From positions 1-47,474 of the forward strand of contig JADZGD010000016.1 in NCBI GenBank assembly GCA_020854055.1: 47,474 nucleotides of DNA. Reading direction: 5' to 3'. The position numbers and the translations under genes were made by a program. This DNA comes from Bryobacterales bacterium. GTDB lineage: Bacteria > Acidobacteriota > Terriglobia > Bryobacterales > Bryobacteraceae. Shown piece after piece: positions 7,655 to 15,341 of this stretch; the stretch's first letter is position 1, and every line of letters begins with the position of its first letter. The notes below the pieces were generated by a model. The model searched no databases, was not told where the DNA came from, and worked only from the letters and a program-made list of their open reading frames with translations.

Positions 7655-9508
7655 TCAATATGCGGATGGCGGCCGGTCAAAAGGAGGGGTGTTCCCAGCG
7701 TGTACATCATAGAGCCTTTGATGCGTGATCCCGATGGCGGTGATGAGTTCCGTATAGGGGCGATCGGTCACATCGACGAATCCGATATTGTAGTTCTCAC
7801 CGTCGCCGCGGCCCGTCACTGGCTGATCGATCCACTGGAACCAGCTTACACCGACGAACGCCGGAAAAGATGCAGCCCGCTCCACGTAGTAGCGGTAGGC
7901 AACCCCACGTTCGGCCTGATCGCGCACCTGGACCAGACCGGCAGCCAGTCCACGGCCGGGGACGCCGAAGTGAAATTCGCCGATCAGAATGGGCCGGCCC
8001 GAAACCTGGTGGATTCGCTGCAATACTTTGGGATCGGCCTCGGTGGCGTAGACGTTCAGGCTGCACACATCGAAAGAGTGTGAAGCGCGGAGCATCCACT
8101 CTGGAGGCACACCGCCGAAGCGCAGGCCGAGGTTCAGATGATTCGGGTCATGGCGGCGGACTGCCCGGTTGACGACGGAGAGAAATCTTTCGAATGCCCG
8201 TTCGATAAATTGGCGGCGCCGTTCGGGCGTATCGCCCGCGGCGAGGAACGCCCGGACTGCTTTCTGGATCGGACTCGGCGGACCGTCGAGGATGGTATCG
8301 ACCACCAGCGATTCCCGGCCAGGCCAGGGAGGTTCGTTGGCGATGAAGTAGCCGAGCAGGTAGGGATCGCTTTTGCGCGGCGCGCACTGGGCGGCGGCGG
8401 CTCGGTCAACAGTGACGGCAAAGTCCGGCGAATAGACATCGGGCAGCCCCAGGTAGCCGCTGTTCATGCCCCAACCTTCCAGGTTCACCACGTAGGCTTT
8501 GCGGTGGGCATCCCACAGGCGGTGGTCACTCCAGTTGCCGATGGTGTTCAGTCCCCAGGCGTCCATGCGGCGGAATGTGAGATCGATCCAGCGGGCGGGG
8601 AACTGGTCTTGAAAGCGGCGCAACAGATTCCAGGTGTAGAAACTACCGGCGGCCTGGGGCGGCGGCAGCTGGCGGAAGTAGTCCTGGCGGCTTTCGAAAC
8701 GCGCGTCCTGGCCGCTGCTTACGATGCCATTGGAGGCGGTAGAGAAAAATTGATGGCCGTCGGGGTCGATGAACCACCAGCGGCCATCCACCTGTTCGAC
8801 ACGAAAGAAGCCGGTGGCCTGCCGCTTCGTGCCGCTGTAGCCGCCAAAGCGGCAGTAGCCGAACCCGCCGGGGGAGAGTGCGGCCTCCTCGCGTTGCCAT
8901 TGGGCGCGGGCCTGGTTGAGACTCTTCAACTTTTCGGGCCAATCGGCCGGGATCCACTGGCCGAACTCATCGACCACCGGCTTGTGGCCGAGGACGGTGG
9001 AGCCAGGATCCTGTTTCGACAGGCGGGCCGAACGAAGTTCGATCACCGGGCGGTTGAGTGGGGCCTGCATCCTTAGACCGATTGCATCGACTGCGTTCAA
9101 CGGGCCGTAGGTGCCACCGGTACTCATCCAGAAAGAATCGCGCGGAATCTTACTGACGGAGGCCATGTCGAAGCCGGCGCGATTCGGTTGGCGGAAATAA
9201 ACGAGCGGGATGGCGGCGCGAATCCAGACGCCGGCCAGAGGATGGATCTGACGGCTCTGAACGCCGCCTCCGCCGTACAGGCTCAGGTAGAACCGCTGCG
9301 GCGACGAGGCCCTCAGTTCGAGGACGAGATATTCGTATCCCGACCAATCGGCGGGAAGCGGCGGGTGGAACTCATTCCGGTTCCAGCGGACTTCGGTTTC
9401 CGCCTGGTCGAAGACCACGCGATGAGTGGCGGCCGGGAGGGCGGCGGAAGAAACCAACAGCAGCAACGCTGCTCGCCGGAGCCCGGCTGAGAACAGTCCG
9501 GCGATCAT
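7655..9508 (-). CDS. Secreted glycoside hydrolase, clan GH-A (agarase/GH50-like)
   Basis: A 617-residue secreted protein. Residues 1-27 form a signal peptide (RR, then a leucine/alanine core ending AALPAA). An N-terminal beta-rich domain (30-165) precedes a TIM barrel (about 230-610). The clan-A acid/base is probably E392 in ANEP and the nucleophile E511 in IGEFHFG. The barrel entry (FFRVEQVDGRWWFIDPDG) is typical of proteins annotated as beta-agarase-like. The polysaccharide or glycoside substrate cannot be read from sequence. I use the ATG at 9508, one base after the permease stop; the longer reading to 9559 overlaps that gene and hides the signal peptide. Coupling to an NCS1 permease and to a LacI gene 41 bases downstream is unusual. 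Confidence 0.85.
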   Translation of the reverse strand: MIAGLFSAGLRRAALLLLVSSAALPAATHRVVFDQAETEVRWNRNEFHPPLPADWSGYEYLVLELRASSPQRFYLSLYGGGGVQSRQIHPLAGVWIRAAIPLVYFRQPNRAGFDMASVSKIPRDSFWMSTGGTYGPLNAVDAIGLRMQAPLNRPVIELRSARLSKQDPGSTVLGHKPVVDEFGQWIPADWPEKLKSLNQARAQWQREEAALSPGGFGYCRFGGYSGTKRQATGFFRVEQVDGRWWFIDPDGHQFFSTASNGIVSSGQDARFESRQDYFRQLPPPQAAGSFYTWNLLRRFQDQFPARWIDLTFRRMDAWGLNTIGNWSDHRLWDAHRKAYVVNLEGWGMNSGYLGLPDVYSPDFAVTVDRAAAAQCAPRKSDPYLLGYFIANEPPWPGRESLVVDTILDGPPSPIQKAVRAFLAAGDTPERRRQFIERAFERFLSVVNRAVRRHDPNHLNLGLRFGGVPPEWMLRASHSFDVCSLNVYATEADPKVLQRIHQVSGRPILIGEFHFGVPGRGLAAGLVQVRDQAERGVAYRYYVERAASFPAFVGVSWFQWIDQPVTGRGDGENYNIGFVDVTDRPYTELITAIGITHQRLYDVHAGNTPPFDRPPSAY

Positions 9509-9509
9509 C

Positions 9510-10835
9510 TCAGGCTTCGTTAACCGGCGCCAGCTTGGGCTGAAGCCCCAGTTTGGCAAGCACGGCGTAGACCACGAAGCCAGTAATAAAGCTATAGACC
9601 ACGGCCGGCTGGGCGGCGCTCTTCAATGAGTCGGACACCGGGAGAAACGGTAGGATTCCGACGATGAAACCCAGCGCCCAGGCGCCGTAGCCGGCGATGC
9701 TGACACCTTGCCGCGGGCCAGCCCAACGCTTACCCGAGAGCAGGTAATCGGCAGCCATGGCTCCGCAGATGGGACCGAAGGATGCGCCGATGATGGTAAA
9801 GAAACCGATCAGATCGGCGGCAACTCCAGTGATGGCGAGCACGATGGACACGGTGACCGCAGCCATCATCGATGCGATGCGCTTTACGCCCGGAATCATG
9901 GTGGCGAAGCTATTGCCGGCAATGAACGCACAGACGCAGGCCGAAGGAATGGAGGTTATGGTGAACAGAAAGAACATGGTCGAAGCCAGCACGCCGCCGA
10001 GCGATGCCAGGGTGGCTCCGTAGCTAAGATCGGCGACCGGTAAGTGTTCCGCCCTGGCTCCGATCACCGAGAGGATCGGCAGGCCGCCGGCATAGAGAAT
10101 GGCGAGGGCAATGCCAACCAGTCCACCCATGCGGACATCCCTGGCGTTGCGGTTGTTCATGCCGAAGTCGGCGCCGGCCGCTCCGGCAGTGGCGAAGAAG
10201 CCGATGATGGCCTGCACCAGCAAAGTGAACGAACCGTAGGGAGCCGCCTTGGCGGGCTCCACGCTGTAGGCGCCCAGGCCGCCCATGGTCCGCAGGAAGA
10301 CGACCAGCACCATCAGGAAGGCGATCCCGTTCAGATAGATCGCGACCTTCGACACGTGTTGGATCCCCTTGGCTCCCACCCAGGCCATGGTGTAGCCCCA
10401 GACTATGGCAACAATGGCAAACAGCGGCCTGCGGGGCGAGGGATCGAGCCGCAGGGCCGACAGGAAGAAAGTGGTGGCGAAAAACGTACCGACCGCAAAC
10501 CAGCCGATTTGCAGCACGCCCATCAGCAGGCCCGGCATCACGTAGCCGCCCCGTGTGCCGAAGGTGGAACTGCCGATTACGTAGAGCGGGAGGCCCGTCT
10601 TCATGCCGAACATGGCTGGCGCGTAATAGTAAAGGGCGTAGCTTAGAAAGCCGGCCACCGCCAAAGCCAGGATGATGACGCCGATGGAAGCATGGCCGAC
10701 CACGGTCCCGGCAAGTTGCTGGTAGAAGGCGATCCACAGAAAGATACCGGCATAAGTGGGCGCCGTGTTGGCATACCACGGAGTACGGTTGGAGGATGGG
10801 TTCGGTTTGGCTCTGGAAATGTAATCAGGCAGCAT
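9510..10835 (-). CDS. NCS1-family permease (cytosine/purine/allantoin type)
   Basis: A roughly 441-residue integral membrane protein with about 12 helices. It resembles CodB-like nucleobase:cation symporters: an N-terminal NRTPWYANTAPTYAG segment before helix 1, a glycine-rich GTRGGYVMPG region and the FGMNNRNARD loop. It should import a small nitrogen heterocycle or related compound across the inner membrane. I favour the ATG at 10835; a GTG at 10853 is possible and adds six residues. Neither has a convincing SD. Its stop is one base from the start of the glycosidase, so the two are probably co-transcribed and perhaps continue into the LacI operon. The family call is secure at superfamily level; the substrate is not. 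Confidence 0.82.
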   Translation of the reverse strand: MLPDYISRAKPNPSSNRTPWYANTAPTYAGIFLWIAFYQQLAGTVVGHASIGVIILALAVAGFLSYALYYYAPAMFGMKTGLPLYVIGSSTFGTRGGYVMPGLLMGVLQIGWFAVGTFFATTFFLSALRLDPSPRRPLFAIVAIVWGYTMAWVGAKGIQHVSKVAIYLNGIAFLMVLVVFLRTMGGLGAYSVEPAKAAPYGSFTLLVQAIIGFFATAGAAGADFGMNNRNARDVRMGGLVGIALAILYAGGLPILSVIGARAEHLPVADLSYGATLASLGGVLASTMFFLFTITSIPSACVCAFIAGNSFATMIPGVKRIASMMAAVTVSIVLAITGVAADLIGFFTIIGASFGPICGAMAADYLLSGKRWAGPRQGVSIAGYGAWALGFIVGILPFLPVSDSLKSAAQPAVVYSFITGFVVYAVLAKLGLQPKLAPVNEA

Positions 10836-11218
10836 GGTCCCGTATGCTATCACTGCTGGAGGAGTTATTCCACTGGCCGTTCAGGTTCTTGCCGTTCCGG
10901 CGTGTTCCGGATCCACCGTGCGTTAAACGAGTAGTAAGATAAAAGACGCGAAATGCGAATGCGAGTCTGACCCGGGATGCCGTCTACGCTTGCAGTCCCA
11001 TTCATCGCTCCGGCTCTTGTATTTATTTCACCCAATACCTGGAACACGGGTTACGAGTGCCCGTATTTGCAGTGGGGCTCGGAGCGAACGGCTTGGGCAC
11101 TGGCTTTGCTTTATGCCGCCGTGGCCTGGCATGGGCGTGTAGCGAAGAAAGAGCGCGTAAAGCAGGGCCGTTGCGTCGAAGTGCCGTCGGGTTCGTTGTC
11201 CGTTGAGAGGATGCCGGA
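10836..11218. other. Divergent intergenic region
   Basis: A stretch of about 380 bases separating the leftward permease from the rightward membrane protein; it should hold both promoters. It contains short A/T-rich islands (10923-10955 and 11020-11035) but no promoter I can call with confidence. An open frame of about 82 codons (10977-11225) has no SD and no recognisable product, so I do not call it a gene. GAGAGG at 11205-11210 can serve as the ribosome site of the next gene. Confidence 0.5.
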
Positions 11219-13147
11219 GTGTTGAAGTGGATGCCGTCCCTGTCCCGGCCCGGTCTGTGGACTGGCACGGTGACCTGCGCGGCCCTCGCGGCGCTTTGGC
11301 TGCTCGCGCATCCCTACCTTGGCATCGCCCATGATGCCCGGCTTTACGCTGTGCAGGCATTAAGCCGGCGCTATCCAGGTTTCTTCACGGGCGATCTTTT
11401 TCTGATGCAGGGCGCGCAAGAGGAATTTACGTTGTTTTCCCGCCTGTGGGCTCCGTTGATCGGGACGGTGAGCATCGGCTCGCTGGCCCTCGGACTTGTT
11501 GTCGTTGCGCACGGGATTTGGTTGTGGGGCGCGGTGCGCTTGCTGAGACAACTGGCCGGAGGCCGCAGTGAACGCCTGTTGGCATTGGCGGGCGTTTTCG
11601 TTCTGCCGGCCGCCTACGGCGCCTTCGACGTGTTCTCGTACGGCGAGGGGTTCCTGACGCCGCGGATCTTTGCCGAGGCGCTCGTCCTGCACGCGTTCGC
11701 CTTTTCTCTCCGGGGGCGGGTACGGCTGGCATTAGCTGGCATTTTCGTCTCGGCACTGCTACAGCCCTTGATCGCAATTCCGGCGGCCGTAATCGCCGGC
11801 ATTCGGCTCTGCTGGAATAACCGCCGCTGGCTCTGGGCAGGCGCTGCGTTGGCGGCGGCGGTGGTGGCACTGACTGTTTTGAGAGTGGAGCCGTTCGGCC
11901 GGCTGTTGATAACGCTGGACCCCGAGTGGCTTGCAATCGCCCAACAACGATGCCCGTTCACCTTTCCTTCCCTATGGGGTTTGGGCGACTGGTACCGGGT
12001 CGCGCTGCAGTTCGTGCTCCTGACGGCCGCCGCTGCACTTGGGAAAGCGGCGCGGCCGTTCCTGCTGGCGGTGCTTGCCGCCGGTTCCGCAATGCTCGCC
12101 ATCTCGCTGGTTGTGTCCGCATTCTATCTCAACGCACTGATCATCCAGCTTCAGATTTGGCGCGTGCTGTGGGTAGTTGCGATTCTGGCGAATGCCTCCA
12201 CCGGATACTTGACCGCCTTCTTGTGGCGCGAATCGCGCAACCGTACCGTTCTGATTTGTCTTATGGCAAATAGCTGGTTGTGGATCCGGTTTCCGGAGGT
12301 CGCGCTGCCGATGCTGCTGCTGTTTTCCGGCCTCTTGGCGTTTGACCGGAAAAATCCAAAATGCGCCCTGCATCCGGCTATTTCGATCGCAGTCTTTGCG
12401 ATCACCGGCATCACAGTCGCCACGGGAGTTGCGCTGGTTATTGGGCAACTGCGAAACCGCTCCATCCACGCCATGTCCGGTGTGCTGGGACGCGCCGACT
12501 TCGGGCTAATCGTCTTCCCGGTTGGCTTGGCGATATTCCTGTTCTGGCGCTCAAACCACAAATGGAAGATGCCTGTGCTTGCAGTCGCGGCGGGCATGGT
12601 CTTCATGGTGTCGCTCGTAACCTGGGACCGCCGCTCCCCTTGGCGGCAGTGGGTGGAGTCCTCCGCGCCCCAAGCGGCCCCCTTTTCCGCGGTGCTGGCG
12701 AAAAATGCGCAAGTGTTCTGGGTAGAAGGTTTCGCGGAAACCTGGCTGGTGCTGCGCCATCCGTCCTACTTCTCCTACGAACAGGGCGCCGGCGTCTTGT
12801 TTACTCGCGCCAATGCGTTTGAGTTCAGGCGGCGCTTCCGGAGCCTTCTGCCGTTAAGCCGCAACCTATTCCGATTTTTGCCAATGACGGAAGGGTTTAC
12901 GCGCCCGCCGGACGTAACGCTTGCGGCTCTCGGTACGGTATGCGAAAACGCCAGCGGACTCGATGCCATCATCAGCTCGACCAAGGTACCGGGGGTGAGT
13001 GCGATAGTCTGGCGTCCTCCGGTCGTCCGGACCGTTACGCGCTGGACCGATCATGGCTGGGTCGAGGAATCGGAGCCGGAACTGTATCTTTATCCATGCT
13101 CCGCCGTCCGCTCAGTTGTTCCGTTCACCTCGCGCGGAAATCGCTGA
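11219..13147 (+). CDS. Polytopic membrane protein, GT-C glycosyltransferase-like
   Basis: A 642-residue inner-membrane protein with about 11-13 hydrophobic helices between residues 12 and 480, then a soluble, probably periplasmic C-terminal domain of about 160 residues. The first extracytoplasmic loop has HDARLYAVQALSRRYPG, an acidic-aromatic pattern reminiscent of lipid-linked glycosyltransferases of the GT-C class; this resemblance is weak. The start is GTG at 11219 with GAGAGG about eight bases upstream; an ATG at 11231 is an alternative. It is followed after 54 bases by the fucosidase-like gene. I do not recognise a specific family. A role in building or modifying a surface glycan would fit the neighbours but is speculative. 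Confidence 0.75.
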   Translation: MLKWMPSLSRPGLWTGTVTCAALAALWLLAHPYLGIAHDARLYAVQALSRRYPGFFTGDLFLMQGAQEEFTLFSRLWAPLIGTVSIGSLALGLVVVAHGIWLWGAVRLLRQLAGGRSERLLALAGVFVLPAAYGAFDVFSYGEGFLTPRIFAEALVLHAFAFSLRGRVRLALAGIFVSALLQPLIAIPAAVIAGIRLCWNNRRWLWAGAALAAAVVALTVLRVEPFGRLLITLDPEWLAIAQQRCPFTFPSLWGLGDWYRVALQFVLLTAAAALGKAARPFLLAVLAAGSAMLAISLVVSAFYLNALIIQLQIWRVLWVVAILANASTGYLTAFLWRESRNRTVLICLMANSWLWIRFPEVALPMLLLFSGLLAFDRKNPKCALHPAISIAVFAITGITVATGVALVIGQLRNRSIHAMSGVLGRADFGLIVFPVGLAIFLFWRSNHKWKMPVLAVAAGMVFMVSLVTWDRRSPWRQWVESSAPQAAPFSAVLAKNAQVFWVEGFAETWLVLRHPSYFSYEQGAGVLFTRANAFEFRRRFRSLLPLSRNLFRFLPMTEGFTRPPDVTLAALGTVCENASGLDAIISSTKVPGVSAIVWRPPVVRTVTRWTDHGWVEESEPELYLYPCSAVRSVVPFTSRGNR

Positions 13148-13201
13148 ACGAATACCTACGGCCGGGACGCCGGCAGCCGGTGCCGGAGCAGCTGGGATAG
13201 G

Positions 13202-14668
13202 ATGGTCACCATGACGCGGCGAACGCTGCTCAAGTCGGTTCTGGCGCCTGCCGGGCCACAGTTTTCGGCTCCGGAGCCGTATGGGGCGATTCCTGCTGCC
13301 CGCCAACTGGTTTTTCAGAAGATGGAGGTGTACGCGTTCTTGCACTTTGGCGTGAATACGTTCACCGGCAGGGATTTGGGCGGGGGCGATGAATCCCCGG
13401 ACGTGTTTCAGCCTGGCGCGTTCGATGCCGGCGCCATCCTGAACGTGCTCAAAGCGGGCGGAATGCAGGGTGTGATCTTAACCTGCAAGCATCACGATGG
13501 GTTTTGCCTGTGGCCCACCAGGAGTACGGAGCATTCGGTTAAGAACGGTTCCTGGCGCGGCGGCCGGGGCGATGTGGTTAAGGACATTGCGGCGGCGGCC
13601 GCGCGCCACGGCCTTCGCTTCGGCGTCTATCTCTCTCCATGGGACCGCAACAATGCCTACTGGGGGCGGCCCGAGTACATACCGGTTTACCGCCAACAGT
13701 TGCGCGAGTTGCTCACCGGTTATGGACCGGTCTTCGAGGTTTGGCACGACGGCTTCAAGCGCCCGGATGGGTATTACGGCGGCGCGCGTGATAAGCGCTA
13801 CATTGACGACCGGACCTACTACGATTGGGAGCCTACCTGGGAGATGGTCCGGCGCCTCCAGCCAGATGCCAACATCATGAGCGCCATCGGTCCGGACATT
13901 CGCTGGGTAGGGAACGAAAGCGGTGTGGCCGGCGATCCCTGTTGGGCCACATACGATCCGGTGCGCAAACAAGGCGATTCGGGAGAATGGATTATTACCC
14001 CATACCAGGAAGCGACCCACGGCCATCGCCATGGCGCGCGGTGGATGCCGGCCGAGTGCCCTGTTTCGATCCGCCCCGGATGGTTCTGGCACGAGCGGGA
14101 AAACAACCGGGTGAAGACGACCGAACAGTTGGTGGATCTTTACTTCCAATCGGTGGGGCGCGGCGCTCACTTTTTGTTGAATGTCCCGCCGGACCGGCGC
14201 GGCTTGCTGTACGAAAGCGATGCCGCTGCACTCGCCGGGTTTGGCTCACGGGTGAGCAGAATGTTCCAGACCAATCTGGCGGCGCGGGCACGCATCCGGG
14301 CTTCGGCCGAGCGCGGTCCGGTTTATCGCGCGGCGAATCTGATTGACGGCGAGGCGGGTACCTGCTGGGGCACACCGGATCGAATGCGAAGCGCCGAAGT
14401 GATCCTGGAGTTTCCCGGCGAAGTCCGCGCCGGCATTGTGAGGCTGCGCGAGCACACGCCGTTCGGACAGCGGATCGACCGGTTCGCCATCGACACCTGG
14501 CAGGCGGGCGACTGGCAGACAGCGGCCGAGGCGGCCAGTATCGGCGCCTGCCGGCTGATCCGGCTTCAGCGCCCGCTCCGAACGACGCGCATGCGGCTGC
14601 GGATCGTGGAGGCAGCGGCTTCTCCGGCGCTCGAGGAGTGGAGTGTGTTCGAGGGAGAAATATCATGA
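13202..14668 (+). CDS. GH29-like alpha-L-fucosidase with C-terminal discoidin-like domain
   Basis: A 488-residue glycoside hydrolase. The catalytic barrel (about 35-360) has FLHFGVNTF (47-55), CKHHDGF (95-101) and EVWHDG (179-184). D183 is in the position of the GH29 nucleophile; the usual motif is WFDG, here WHDG. Residues about 370-488 form a beta-sandwich resembling F5/8 type C carbohydrate-binding domains (LIDGEAGTCWGT). The N-terminus carries TRRTLLKS, like the start of a Tat signal, but the hydrophobic core that should follow is almost absent, so export is uncertain. An internal ATG at 13211 is an alternative start. The stop overlaps the start of the next gene as ATGA, implying translational coupling with the esterase-like partner. 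Confidence 0.87.
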   Translation: MVTMTRRTLLKSVLAPAGPQFSAPEPYGAIPAARQLVFQKMEVYAFLHFGVNTFTGRDLGGGDESPDVFQPGAFDAGAILNVLKAGGMQGVILTCKHHDGFCLWPTRSTEHSVKNGSWRGGRGDVVKDIAAAAARHGLRFGVYLSPWDRNNAYWGRPEYIPVYRQQLRELLTGYGPVFEVWHDGFKRPDGYYGGARDKRYIDDRTYYDWEPTWEMVRRLQPDANIMSAIGPDIRWVGNESGVAGDPCWATYDPVRKQGDSGEWIITPYQEATHGHRHGARWMPAECPVSIRPGWFWHERENNRVKTTEQLVDLYFQSVGRGAHFLLNVPPDRRGLLYESDAAALAGFGSRVSRMFQTNLAARARIRASAERGPVYRAANLIDGEAGTCWGTPDRMRSAEVILEFPGEVRAGIVRLREHTPFGQRIDRFAIDTWQAGDWQTAAEAASIGACRLIRLQRPLRTTRMRLRIVEAAASPALEEWSVFEGEIS

Positions 14669-15339
14669 CCCGCGGATGGCTGCCACTCTTGCTTGCCGGA
14701 CTGGCGGTGGGCCTGACGGCCGCACCGCGCGTGGCGCGTGAAAATATCGAATGGCTGGATGTGTGGATTCCGCACACCAACGGCCATGACCTTCCGCGAG
14801 TGTTGCTGATCGGCGATTCCATCACGCGGGGCTACTACAAGCCGGTCGAAGAGAAGCTGGCGGGTAAGGCTTATGTGGCGCGGCTGGCGACGTCAAAGTC
14901 CCTGGGCGACCCGGTGCTGCTCGAACAGGTAGCGGTGGTGCTGCGGGAGCAGGCTTTTGACGTGATTCATTTCAACAACGGATTGCACGGATCGGGCTAT
15001 TCCGAGCCCGAATATGCGGCCGCTTTTCCGGAACTCCTTTCGGTGCTGCGGCGCTGGGCGCCCAAGGCGCGGCTGATCTGGGCGACGACTACCGGCGTCC
15101 GCATGGCGAACGATGTGAACACGGTAAGCCCGCAGACCGAAAGGGTGTTGGAACGAAATCGCCTGGCGGCCGCGATCGTGAAACGGGAGAAGATTCCGGT
15201 TGACGATCTGTTTACGCTGGCTAGCGGCCATCCCGAGTACCACGCAGCCGATGGAATTCACTTCACCGCCGAGGGGTACGCGGTACTGGCCGGGCAAGTC
15301 AGCCGGACGATCCTGGAGCAATTGGCCGCCAGCCGGTAA
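14665..15339 (+). CDS. SGNH/GDSL-family hydrolase, secreted
   Basis: A 224-residue protein. Residues 1-20 are a signal peptide (basic start, WLPLLLAGLAVGL core). The SGNH blocks are present: GDSIT with S52, and DGIHF with D196 and H199. Family members deacylate carbohydrates or lipids, so this is plausibly an esterase that removes acyl groups from a glycan cut by the adjacent fucosidase. The ATG at 14665 has GAGGGAG about eight bases upstream and overlaps the previous stop by four bases; a longer reading from 14638 loses the clean signal peptide. The block I oxyanion region is standard. The exact substrate is unknown. It converges on topA, with only two bases between the stops. Confidence 0.85.
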   Translation: MTRGWLPLLLAGLAVGLTAAPRVARENIEWLDVWIPHTNGHDLPRVLLIGDSITRGYYKPVEEKLAGKAYVARLATSKSLGDPVLLEQVAVVLREQAFDVIHFNNGLHGSGYSEPEYAAAFPELLSVLRRWAPKARLIWATTTGVRMANDVNTVSPQTERVLERNRLAAAIVKREKIPVDDLFTLASGHPEYHAADGIHFTAEGYAVLAGQVSRTILEQLAASR

Positions 15340-15341
15340 TC

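Noticed and set aside
10977..11225. 82-codon frame in the divergent intergenic region
   Set aside because: No SD and no recognisable domain; its end overlaps the start of the membrane-protein gene.
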